The notes beneath the pieces are model-generated. The model had not been told where the DNA came from. It searched no databases and worked only from the letters and a program-made list of their open reading frames with translations. DNA of 64,000 nucleotides from Chenopodium formosanum (taxonomy: Eukaryota > Streptophyta > Magnoliopsida > Caryophyllales > Amaranthaceae), in contig CM044869.1 in assembly GCA_024500155.1 (NCBI GenBank), positions 35,257,898 through 35,321,897 on the forward strand, written 5' to 3'. The position numbers were made by a program, and so were the translations under genes. Of this stretch, positions 23,543 to 33,900 are shown in pieces. Numbering within the stretch: the first letter of the stretch is position 1; each line of letters begins with the position of its first letter.

Positions 23543-24703
23543 TCAGACGGCTAGGTACATATAGAGCGTCTCCTTTGGTAGAGGGCTAACAAGCCTTGGC
23601 AAAGAGTGTAGACGTTCTTTCAATTTTTGAAAGGCCGCCTCAGCATCATCTCCCCATTCAAATCTAGTCTTCTTCCTGATTGCTTGGAAGAAGTAAAAGC
23701 ATTTGTCACCAGACCGGGTGAGGAATCTCCCAAGCGCAGCCAGAAAACTGGTAAGCCTATGAGCTTCCTTCATAGAGTGGGGTGACTTTATGTCAATCAC
23801 CACCTGTATCTTCTCGGGATTAGCCTCTATCCCCCTTTGGTCAATCAGGAATCCGAGAAACTTCCCAGACTCAACATCAAAAACACACATTTTGGGATTT
23901 AACATGACCTTATGCCGCCTGAGTGTGGTGAAGGTTTCTCGGAGATCAGCAAGGTGATCCGTCTATAGCTTGGATTTGATTATCATGTCATCAATATACG
24001 CCTCTACATTCCTTCCAATCTGATTAATGAAGACTACATTAATCATCCGTTCAAAAGTAGCCGGCGCGTTCTTCAAGCCAAACGGCATCACCGTATAACA
24101 GAACAACCCCTGATCAGTGACGAAGGTCGTCTTTTCTTGATCTTTTTTCCATAGGGGTATCTGATGGAAGCCGAAGTAGGCATCCATAAAACTCATCAAG
24201 GCATGCCCGGCTGTAGAGTCGACAAGGCTGTCGATCTTTGGAAGCGGGTAACTGTCCTTTGGACATGCCTTGTTCAAGTCAGTGTAGTCAGCACACATTC
24301 GTCAAGTTCCATTCGGCTTCTTTACAAGCACCACGTTCGCAACCCAATCAGGGAAGTTACATGGCCGAATGAACCCGGCGTCTAATAGCTTCTTGACCTC
24401 GGTAGCTGCTGCCTAACTCCGTTCCTCGCCGTGATTTCTTTTCTTTTACCGGATGGGCTTCTTTTTTGGATCCACGGTGAGCTTGTGGACAGCGAGATCC
24501 GGGCTGATGCCTGGCATCTCTTCCACTTCAAAGGCAAAGATGTCTTTGAATTCCTTCAGCAGAAGGTGCAAGTCTGCACCAAGCCTTTCAAAGGCAGCCG
24601 TCCCCACCTTAACAGTCCGCTCTGGACGGCTGTCGTCTAGAGGAATATCAATGTGCTCACCAGCCGGCTGGGGACGGAGATCATCAGACCGTTCCCCAGT
24701 CAC
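23543..24703 (-). pseudogene. Retand-like reverse transcriptase
   Basis: Copies element RNA into cDNA. The N-terminal flank (MTGERSDDL…LTVDPKKKPIR) is at 24446-24703. The palm has CADYTDLNKACPKDSYPLP, FHQIPLWKKDQEKTTF and MPFGLKNAPATF, with the catalytic YIDDMI at about 23985-24000. Thumb-side motifs (FLGFLIDQRGIEANPEKI) follow at 23543-23905. Stops and shifts near 24420, 24300, 23960 and 23540 break the frame, though the catalytic Asp pair is intact. Confidence 0.88.
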
Positions 24704-24765
24704 TGATTGCTATTTCTTCTCCTTCTTCATCTCCACCAGCTGTTCAGTTTTTTTTTCTTTGCAGC

Positions 24766-25706
24766 TCATGGAGGGGGTGAATCAGGGTCCTTGACGTCGT
24801 CAAGGTCTATTGTCTCCTTCGGTTGATTGGCTGCAGCAGCAGTCGGCTTGACGTTTGAGAGATAGCACTCCCTTGCCGTCTTCTGATCCCCGTTGAGGGA
24901 GCCAAAAGAGCCATCATCCTTTTCATACTCGAGAAGCATGAGAGCTGGGATGATGATAGCCTTGCACTCGTTCAGAGTGGATCGGCCAAGAATAATGTTG
25001 TAGGCGGTTAGCTCTTTAACCACAAGGAACCGGACGACCATGTGCCGCCCCTTTCCCTTCTCCCCCAGCCGGATGGGTATGTCAATTTGTCCGACTGGGT
25101 GCACAACCCCTCTGCCAAAGCCAACTAGTGGATCCCTAGGCTATCCCCCTTGTAATTAAGCTGGGACAAACACTTGTAGCTGATGAGATCAGAGGAGCTA
25201 CCCGTGTCTATGAGGATCTGGCCAACCAGCTGGTTAGCGACCTTGCATTCAATAACGACTGGGTCGTCAGGCGGTCGGCAAACTTTTCCCCGGTCCTTCT
25301 TATTGATGAGGACGTCTGGGAATGTTCCACTTGAGGACGCCTGTCCATCATCAATCGAGTGAATCATCCTCTTCAAATGATCTTTGGTTCCCCGGATGGT
25401 CGGGCCACCGCATGCGAATCCGCCTGCTATAGTGTAGATCAGATCCTTGTCGGTATTCGAACTACTAGTAGGCTGGACAGTTTTTGACGACTGCCCCGGA
25501 TTCGTCTTAGAAGTCGTTTTGGACTTCAAGACATAGGACTTCAGCAAGCCCTTATCAGGCAGACGGTCCAACGTCCGCTTGAGGCTATAGCAGTCGTTGG
25601 TGTCATGGCTCACCTCCTGATGGAAGTGACTGAACTTATTCTTGTTCCACGACCCTATGAACCTCTTCATAGGGTTCGGCTTCTCAATGGTCAGCCGGTC
25701 CTTCAC
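24766..25706 (-). pseudogene. Retand-like gag C-terminus and aspartic protease
   Basis: Begins with a CCHC-like gag end (FSHFHQEVSHDTNDCYSLKRTLDRL). The retropepsin active site ILIDTGSSSDLIS is near 25185-25220, with the flap/C-terminal strand ITAYNIILGRSTL-like (VVKELTAYNIILGRSTLN) near 24970-25020. A frameshift near 25120 separates active site from flap. It would process the polyprotein. A Gln/Pro-rich linker (KPTAAAANQPKETIDLDDV) leads toward RT. Confidence 0.85.
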
Positions 25707-25811
25707 CTATGTAAAGATGGTGTAACAGTCTTTATTGAATTCATACTGTGAGACATACAGTTTGAATTCCTTCTTCTTCTTTTTGGACGGCTGATCAGGT
25801 TCCTCAACCGT

Positions 25812-27271
25812 CTAGACTTCTTTTCTCTTTTTGCTCTCTTCAGCTTTCTGAGCCAGCTGAGCCGACCGACCCTCTTTTTGCTTGTCGGAATTCCTGGAGT
25901 TCGACTGATGGCTGGACGAGCAGAGGTGGATGGCTTGAATAAAGCTCTCCACCTCTATCAACGCCTCTTGGAGGGTAAAAACCCTCTTTCGGACAAGGTT
26001 GAACTTAAAGGTTGACCAATCCTTCAGACCCTTGAAGAAGTCTGTATAGGCTACCTCGTCAGACAGCCCCTGGATTTGAATCCTCACCAGGTTAAACCGC
26101 CTGACATAAGAGCGAAGCCCTTCTCTATCTCCCTGCCGGATGGTACTCAAGTTAAGACTTGTTTTCTTGGCAGGGATGTTCATTGAGAAGTTTGAGACAA
26201 ACAGGATGGTAAGCATCCTGAAGCTGTCGATACATCCGGCTGGCAAGTTGCCAAACCTTTGTTGGGCAATGCCCTTCAATGTAGCCGGGAAGCACCGGTA
26301 CCACATAACATCCTATAGCCCCTGCATGTGCATGAGGTTAGAGTAGGCCATGAGGTGGTCCTCAGGGTTGGTGGTACCATCATAAGCACCAACCAACACA
26401 TTCTTAACCTTGGCCAGCTGTGCCGCCTCGGTTATCTCCTTGGTGAACGCAGAAGTCTGTTCACCAAGTTTGAGCAGACGAAGCTGCTAGTCCAAAGGTT
26501 GGACGTTATATGTCGCTTGACCCCCAAAGAGGGCCGGCTGCACGAAGTGAGTAGAATACAGACCGTAGACCATAGGGGGTACATACGGTGCATTCCCAAT
26601 CATTTGAGGGCCAGAATGGACGGTATTACCGCATGTATGGCTCTCATGTAAGGATTGAATGTTCCCTGCAGATGTGTTTTTGAATCTGTCTGGAAAGATC
26701 GAAGTAAAGGCTGACTCAGACAGCTGTTGACCTCTCCTGCGCTCTTGATTTGCCGAGCGTCAGGGATAGATTTTTTGCTACCCACCGGTTGATTCTCCCG
26801 GCGGGGGCTTCTTGGACCGTTCTGGGGCAGAAGGATCTTGGACCAGTCAAGGGTTGCGGCTGCCTTGTCCTTTGGATATGGAGTCGGCTGCCTGTCCCTG
26901 ACCGGCTTCTTCCTCGCAGTTTGAGGAGACTTCTTGGCCGGCTGACTCTTGCTAGAGCCAGTTGTTTTCTTTTCTATCAGATCCTTGATCTCACCCTTTA
27001 AACTCGTCATGAATTTCATGAGCTCGTCTCTGGTGATTGGAGCCCGACTTCTTGCCGACTGGGTATCCCCTTCCGGCTTACCTGGGAGCCTACTGGTAAC
27101 CGCCTGGCTTTCGCCTCGTTCCAGAGTGTCTCTGGAACGGATGCGCTTAGTGATGAGAGAGCCATCTTTGGCTATGTATGTTTCGACTTGAGGATCATTA
27201 TCCTCATCATCAATAAAGACCTCCAGCTTGTTAGCCTTGGGGTCAAGAGGCGGTACAGACTCTTGAACCAT
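25812..27271 (-). pseudogene. Retand-like gag
   Basis: The start is ATG 27271, just inside the PBS. The first 223 codons are charged and low complexity. After a shift and TAGs between 26310 and 26600, the capsid-type domain follows (YDGTTNPEDHLMAYSNLM, WYRCFPATLKGIAQQRF, GLRSYVRRFNLVRIQI), matching Retrotrans_gag. It ends in a Lys-rich tail at 25812, with the frame continuing beyond a TAG into the protease part. Confidence 0.85.
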
Positions 27272-27284
27272 CCTTGAGGTACTC

Positions 27285-27304
27285 TCCCCACAGATGACGT
27301 CAAA
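27285..27304 (-). other. PBS of Retand-like element
   Basis: Directly inside the 5' LTR the minus strand reads tttgacgtcatctgtgggga, a degraded form of the common plant Ty3/Gypsy primer site TTGGCGCCGTCTGTGGGGA. Confidence 0.8.
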
Positions 27305-27802
27305 TGTTTTGGGTGTTTTTGTCCCTCGGGAGAGTTACAGCTCGAGTACTGATCCGACTGCGCCTGTACCTGCAAAACAACGGAGACTCTGGTGGTAGGA
27401 GCTCAGCCTCCGACGATCAAGTTAGTACTTGAATATGGGTAGGAGAAGGTGCGGAAAATGAAAAGTGAGATCTTCTCAGATTCCGAGATCAGGTGCTTCT
27501 CTAATGTAAGAGAATGTAGGGTCTGCTGTAATAATTAATTCCTGTCCCGAAAATGGGGGAATATCCCTATTTATAGGGTCATGGGGAAACGTGCCCCTGA
27601 TTAGGTCACTCTGACCTAGCTCTGCTGGGCTGCGCCGTATCACGGCTTTCTCGGGATTTGGGCCCTTGAAGGCCGCTTTTTTCTCCCAAGCTCTAGGAGG
27701 GACACGTGTCAAATGGTGACTGGTCTAATTCGGACCAACCAGAGTATGCCACGTGTTAGGACTTGATTGGCCCAAGTGGCATGGGTAAAATTACCTAAAA
27801 TA
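27305..27802 (-). repeat. Retand-like 5' LTR (right copy)
   Basis: 498 bp, paired with 6877-7374, followed by GGACC at 27803-27807. A minus-strand TATA (tatttata on plus) at 27568-27575 is the presumed gag-pol promoter. Confidence 0.92.
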
Positions 27803-27807
27803 GGACC

Positions 27808-27909
27808 TATTCAAGATCCCACACCTGTAAAGAGGTTGCCTATGCAATCCAATATTTGATTGATAATAACAAGCTTCCCATACCTCCAGCTGGGAAGAAG
27901 ACCGAGTGA
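27808..27909 (+). pseudogene. Outer Tat gag, 3' remnant
   Basis: Resumes the gag interrupted at 6876. After IQDPTPVKR, a short deletion/frameshift leads to YAIQYLIDNNKLPIPPAG, which matches the end of the Tat gag CCHC region (usually CYxLKxxIQDLIDxGKI-like), then KKTE and TGA 27907-27909. The cysteine-histidine finger itself is deleted. Confidence 0.7.
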
Positions 27910-29569
27910 TGATAAAGCACAAGACACAAGGCAGGCTTTAACGACAAAATTTCGTGACCTCTTTTTCTATCTTTTTTATTCTTCCTTTCCCCAATAAGTC
28001 TAGCATAGACACCCTTTATTTTCCTTAGACTTATTTTGTAGGTTTTTTCTTTTTTCCATTTAATAAAATGAGCATTTATTTCCTTGCGTATGATCATTGC
28101 ATTAAAAATAAAGAAAAGAAAATCCATGCCAAACTAAGCACAAGGTATACCAGTGATTTGAGGCACCCCTTGTAGCCATATCATATCACCTTCACCCTTC
28201 AAATATACATCCTTTCTCGATAAACCACTTTGAGCTCGTCTAAAGATTGACCTTTCTTTTTTCAACCCACATCTACCTAACCTTGAGATGGGATGGTGTG
28301 CAACTTATGCAATTGCCAAATACAAAAGCTTGAGTGATTTCAAAAGATTAAAATAGCAAAAAGCAATAACAATATAAAAGTGTGCAAAAGGGCAAGTGTT
28401 CCAATGTCTTTGATATGAACACGTCTCAGTTTACGTCTCTTATCAAGTGCTCGGTATCGTGCCTGAGAAACATGAATGCCAAGTGAGTGATAGACCGCAT
28501 GATCGGGATTGCCCACACTTATCAAAATAAAAAAAAATGCAAAAGCAAAAAAAGAGAGAGCAAAAATGTAAACAAAAGAGAATTCAAAAGTGAGAAACCT
28601 CAAGCATACATTTGATTAAGCTCATTCAACATGCACTCTCAAACACTCCACTTCTTCCTTTTCGTGTCTTTCTTTTTCGGGAGAAAGTCGGTACCCTCCA
28701 CGAAAATGACGGGAAAATTAATTTTTGCTTTTCTGCATTTTGAGTCAAGCACATCACAATACAATGCATACACGAGTCATGTACATTAAGTCATGTCGTG
28801 TCATATCACATCGAGTGGAGTTGCACCTTGAGTCATGTTGAGTCGTATGTGTCAAAACACATTAATTCAAGTTCACACAATGAGTTGAATAACACCAAGT
28901 CTTAGGTCAACCCTAATAAGACCATGAGCAAAGTCCTATAGTAAAAAATATAGATGCAGGTACGCTAAGTCCAAAGCCGAACGAGAAGAAAAAGCTCTAA
29001 CTTAGGTTCAAGCGTTTTGCAATATAAACCTTACAGCACGATGCACCATAACGCAGCACAATGCACCTTGGTGCAGCACGAGGCTCCCTGACGCAGTGCG
29101 ATATACCTGTCTGCGCGATAGACATGTCGCTGCGTAATAGACCTGTCGCTGCGTGATGGCTCTGATTTGCCCGAGTCAGCCTTCGATGGTCTCTAACTTG
29201 GATTGGTTGGTCCGTGATTAATCCATTTGAGCCTTTTGATTAGAATTTGAGCAATTTAAAGCTTTTCGATTGGTAATCGGCTCGATTACAGTCTTGATTC
29301 ATGATCGGCCTGATGACGATAAAATGAAGCAGATTTGAAAATTGATTAAGAACATTTGAGTAGTGATTGATTATAATCACAAAGAATTCCTAGGTTAGAA
29401 GATTTCTACAAACCAATTTGAAGACTTTAAGAATCTTAGATATGTTTCTTAAAATGAACTTTCCAAAGATGGAAAGGTCAATTATTTCTAAGTGTAAGGA
29501 GAAGAAAATTTGAAGACTCAAGATGAAGAAGCCTTTGACAGGAGGCTCTAAGATTAAAGGGGCTCTCGC
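27910..29569 (+). other. Outer Tat 3' non-coding region
   Basis: No pol domains where they would be expected. AT-rich with small chance ORFs. Contains 'aaacatgaatgccaagtgagtgat'-type sequence near 28470 and a run rich in gtgcatt/catgtc words (28750-29150). Best read as the untranslated 3' part of a pol-less element. Confidence 0.55.
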
Positions 29570-29817
29570 TTTGATTTGAGAAGGACGGTTCGAGATGAAG
29601 CGGTCTTCGACAACTTTCGCTAAGATTGAGGAGGTTATCGTTTGATTTGAGAAGATAGCACGAGATACGCAATCTTCGATAGCTTTCGCTATGATTGAGG
29701 AGGTTATCACTTAGATTTAAGAAGATGGCACGAGATGGGCGATCTTCAACGACTTTCGCTAAAATTGTGGGGGTTGTCACCTAGATTTGAGAAGATAACA
29801 CGAGATGGGCGATCTTC
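29570..29817 (+). repeat. ~70-bp tandem array, left part
   Basis: Three to four units of about 69-70 bp, each with 'gaagat.gcacgagat', '.gatcttcgac' and 'ctttcgcta.gattg.gg.ggtt.tcac'. The array is interrupted by the LARD copy 2 insertion and continues at 39364. Bases 29813-29817 (TCTTC) are the left duplication copy. Confidence 0.85.
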
Positions 29818-30978
29818 TGAAAGGAATAGTGTCCTTCGAACAAGTGTATTATTCCGATAGAGGGTTCAGAGCTATTGGAAAGGTATTTATTCAGTAAGTT
29901 CAAGTGATCGGAATGCCTAGGTGGAGGTCGCTTCCGATTAGTAATATTAATGCATAATTAATATTACAGCTTAATCTTGACTGCACCCTTCGGGTCACAC
30001 CCAAGCAACTAACGATCCGACACAACGAATTAATTCGAAAGGAATTAATGAGTCACTCGAGTATTGTGAACAAAGACGTCGGATTCCGAGCTAAGAGCGT
30101 CGGAACTGAATCTTAAAAGTCGAGCTAAAAATTTAGGAATTGGCGAGACGGGAAAATGTTTCATGTAACAAGTAAAAACCCTAGCCACGCGAAGGCTAGG
30201 GAAGCGCGCCAAATAAAAGAGCGCCACGTGGCAGCCACCAAGTTGCAGTGTGCCACGTGCCAACGCACCACGTTGGCAGCCACCAAGTGGCAGCGTGCCA
30301 CGTTGGCAGCGCCATGTGGCAACGGGCCGTGGACCTGGGTGACGGGCCATGGAGCGGGCCGAAGGGTGGCGGCCCAACCGAACCCAACTTGGGGCTCAAG
30401 GTTGGGTGCCACATGGTTAGCTCACAATGCATGTGAGTTGCCTTGGGGAGCAACTGAGGAAGTGGTCCTCACATAACTATGTGACACTTGTTACTTAGTT
30501 ATTCCTTGGTTTATTTAACTAAGGATTGAATTCAACATTCTTTCCATGTAGGATCTTTTTTGTGAAAAAGTCCCACTTTGAAAGATGAGTGGAATTCACA
30601 ATGAAGCACTCCTTATAAATAGACAAGGCATACCTTGGGATTGTTCACTTGAGTAAGAGCTCAATTAGGCATCTCCATGTAAGAGAAAACCTATAAGCTC
30701 ATTAGTTACTCGGTAATCTTTTTGGTCGGACTTGGCTAACCTCCAAGTAGTAGACCGGTTGGGTCGAGTGGTGGGTGGACTTCGTTGGAAGTCCTTGCCA
30801 TTTGTAAGGCTCGGCTTTCTCAAGTAAGAGCTGCATCCGATTGAGCAAAGGACGCTATAAGGGTAATTTAGTCTTTTCTCTACTCTTGTTATTTATGCAT
30901 TTTGTTATATTGATTGTGAGTTTGTTCTTGGGCTCGGGTTTTATTTCCGCAGTGAGTCGGACTCATCGAAACCCAACA
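29818..30978 (+). repeat. LARD copy 2, 5' LTR
   Basis: TGAAAGG… to …cgaaacccaaca, 1161 bp. TATA tataaata is at 30614-30621, preceded by the CACGTGGC-rich block (30221-30330), so the block lies about 300-390 bp upstream of the promoter. Confidence 0.92.
30221..30330. promoter_or_regulatory. G-box-rich block in LARD LTR
   Basis: Repeated gccacgtggc / cacgttggcagc / gccaacg words, including exact CACGTG. CACGTG(GC) is the plant G-box/ABRE core bound by bZIP and bHLH factors. Block length and copy number differ between the four LTRs (10219-10320, 18744-18905, here, 38655-38745), as expected for slippage. Confidence 0.55.
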
Positions 30979-30992
30979 GCGGTATCGGAGTC
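30979..30992 (+). other. PBS of LARD copy 2
   Basis: gcggtatcggagtc, one base longer match context than copy 1. Similar to the initiator-Met tRNA primer site. Confidence 0.85.
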
Positions 30993-33900
30993 TTGCTCAT
31001 TTTTTTTTTATAACAAATAATTTTCAAGGTGTTTTTTATGAATTATTTTTCTGGTTTATGTTACTAATTAGATTAATAGCTCAGTTTTATTAATTTTAAA
31101 CCCGTTTTAAAGCTGATTTTTGGCCCCGAACCAGATTTTCGCCCAAAAATAGTGAATTTTGGGTGTAAACAGCGTTCTGGAAATGTTTTAATCCTTGTAA
31201 GACTGTAAAGAAGGCCAAAATCCGACCACAAATGCCTTTTTTCGAGGATTTTTTGTTTTTGACGAAAATTTTTAAATCTTTTAACCTTGAATCTTAATGG
31301 CATATTTATGGTGATATTGTATATGGTTCTTTCCTTAATGTTTCTGCATCTTTTGACCTCTTTAAGCATGGTTACTTTGTAGTAATTAGTGCTTGAAAGA
31401 TTGGTTAAAAGTTTCACATAATTGCAAATCTATTGCACTAAGTGTGAAATTTTTTATTCTTTGAGGCTTCTAAGTACTAAAGATCCAATCTTTAATTGTT
31501 TTAAGTGGTTAGGACTTTGAGTAACTAAATTCCATGATTTTTTTGGTTGAACTTTTGATTTAATCATGTATTAAGTTGATTGGAATCATAAAGTTTAAAT
31601 CTTGTGATAGAAATTTCATTTATCTTCATATTGGAAGATATAAATTTTCAAGGATTCACAAGTTAAAGTTGGAATCTTTATTTGAATTTTATGTTCATAA
31701 TTCCAACTCCCCTTTTATTTTGTCAAGTCCCACGATTAATTTAAATTAATTAAATTAATAGTGAGAATTGCCCTCATTTATTTTATTGCACCAAGTTGAA
31801 CCAATTTTATTAAAGAATAGTTCTTGGGAATAATTTTGGTTGTGTGCACTTTGATGATATTTTATTTAAGTTGGACTTGTTATAATTCTTCATTTTTGCT
31901 CATTAAATTAATTCTAAAATTAATTTGGAATTAATTAATTAAAGTCACGCAAAATTCGGATTTAATCCCGAGAGTGTGGCACGTAAACCAAGGCGCACTA
32001 CCCTCAGCCAGCCGGGCTGCTAAGCAGCCCACATCAACGATTGGTGCGCGCCATAAGGCGTGGCTGCTGCCTGCTGACCAGCAGCATGGCGCACCATGGC
32101 CAGCTAGCAGGCCACAGCCCAGCACTGCAGCTGCTGCTAGCGCATCGCGCTGCTGTGTGCGAGGCGTGGCTGGGGTGCGTGCTGCTGTGGGCAGTGAGCA
32201 TGTGTGTGTGCTTGGTGCTGTTGCGGGGAATGCGTGTGGAGTGCGCTACGTGCTTGCGGCACGATGCGCACAACCCCACACTTAGCACTTCAGCCTCGGG
32301 TTTTAAGGCAATGCTAATTTTGCGGTTAAGGCTATTTTATTTATTTTAATTATTTTAATTATGATTATTACTTTTAATTAAATTTTGGAGGCTAGGCCTC
32401 GGGTTTTTTGAGCGGCATTTGCAAAATTAATTTTGGAAAAATTTTGGGTTTACCGGCTTAATTAATTGGATTAATTAAGATGGATGCGGAATTTAGTGGG
32501 AGCATCAGTTTTAATTGCGCTAAATTGCATAATCGGTTAAACGACTTTGACTAGTTTTAATTAGGTGCGTAAATCAGATTAACTACCTAAATTAGTTACT
32601 AGTTTACGCGTGTTTGTGCATTGTTACTTGTTTATCGTTGTGAAATGTTTAGGCCATTCACAAATAGTGAATGGATGAATGGAATGTATATTCTCCCGCA
32701 GGTTTTATAAAAATGGCAACTAGTGGGGGCCCGATTAGGATAGAAAATACGGACTGTGTTCCGTCATGTATTTTTGTATATCTAAATACGGTCTGCGAAC
32801 CGTTGAGTAGTTTTGTACCTTAATATTTAGATTAGTCCTAATCGTAGATACTAGTATTTGCATTATTTTGGTTATGTCTTGAAGACGGAGGTTCTTGGAA
32901 GACGAAGCCATGAAGTTGCAAAAGACGACCGTTGAAGACTCCAGGGGTCATGCTAGTCGCCAAATGCATCATTTATTTATGTTTTCAATATATATTTATG
33001 ATTATATATATGAATTATATATTAGATGCATGTTCAGGATTTCGAATGTTGCGATGATTAATTAAGTTCACTTAAATCAACCAACATAGAAACCCTAGGT
33101 CCCTAAAATATTGAGTAAAATTGCCATTCCAAAACAACACTTATCGACCTATTGAGAGTAGTGATGGGCTACGCCAAAGTGAGGCATCACTATTACTCCC
33201 TAGGATACGTAAGGCATACCGGGTATGCAAGTTGGTTTTGGTTATACTCAACGATATGAGTGATGGAGTCCTAACATGTCGTGGCAAAGGGGATAAATTG
33301 TTGAGAGAGCATTAGATACGACGATTTATCTAACCAAGAGTGGCTTTGAGCCATTAGCAAAGAGTTGCTTATCTTAGAGTAATAAGTGTTAAGACAAGCC
33401 AAAGCATGCTTAATCACTCATTGATTCTTTGGATCTTGGAATTGCCTTATTCTCGCCAAATGGGGACAAATTTAATGCGTGGATAAGACGCTTAATAAGA
33501 TTGAAAATTTACATGAATGGTTTTAAATTTCAAACTTATTATGTTATTTTCTTGATAAATGGTTAAACTTTGCACTTATATTTGTAGAATTCCAAATCAA
33601 ACTATATTCTTTTCAATGATTGGTAAAGGAAATCTTTGAGAATAATTCTCAAAGAAAGGAAAGGAATTTCTAAAATACAATTCTCATAAATGACTTTTAT
33701 AATTCCGAAAGGACAGTTGGACATCATGCATTCAAAATACTAGGAAGTTTTGATAAAAATGAACTATTGAGTTGAAAACTCAAATTGTCAATGTTTGACA
33801 ACCAACATATCTTTTCGCTTTATACACTAGTGAGTACAACTCATTGATGTATTAATTCAAGTACGAATTAAAGGAAATATGGAACTTTGTTATACGACGC

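Larger units (their letters stand above)
6877..27802 (-). mobile_element. Retand-like Tat retrotransposon with antisense gene
   Basis: Bounded by two 498-bp LTRs (6877-7374, 27305-27802) and a perfect GGACC duplication (6872-6876, 27803-27807). Minus-strand order: 5' LTR (right), PBS, gag, protease, RT, RNase H, second RNase H, integrase, 3' region, PPT, 3' LTR (left). A plus-strand gene (7813-20424) lies between integrase and the 3' LTR. This architecture, with dual RNase H and an antisense ORF, is known for Tat-clade elements such as Retand and Ogre relatives. Subtracting the nested 9.8-kb element leaves an original length near 11.1 kb. LTRs differ at roughly one site in 15 over the first ~115 bp, so it is not recent. 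Confidence 0.92.

Noticed and set aside
28340..28603. Hydrophobic minus ORF in the outer Tat 3' region
   Set aside because: Phe/Leu-rich product from AT-rich sequence; no conserved motif.
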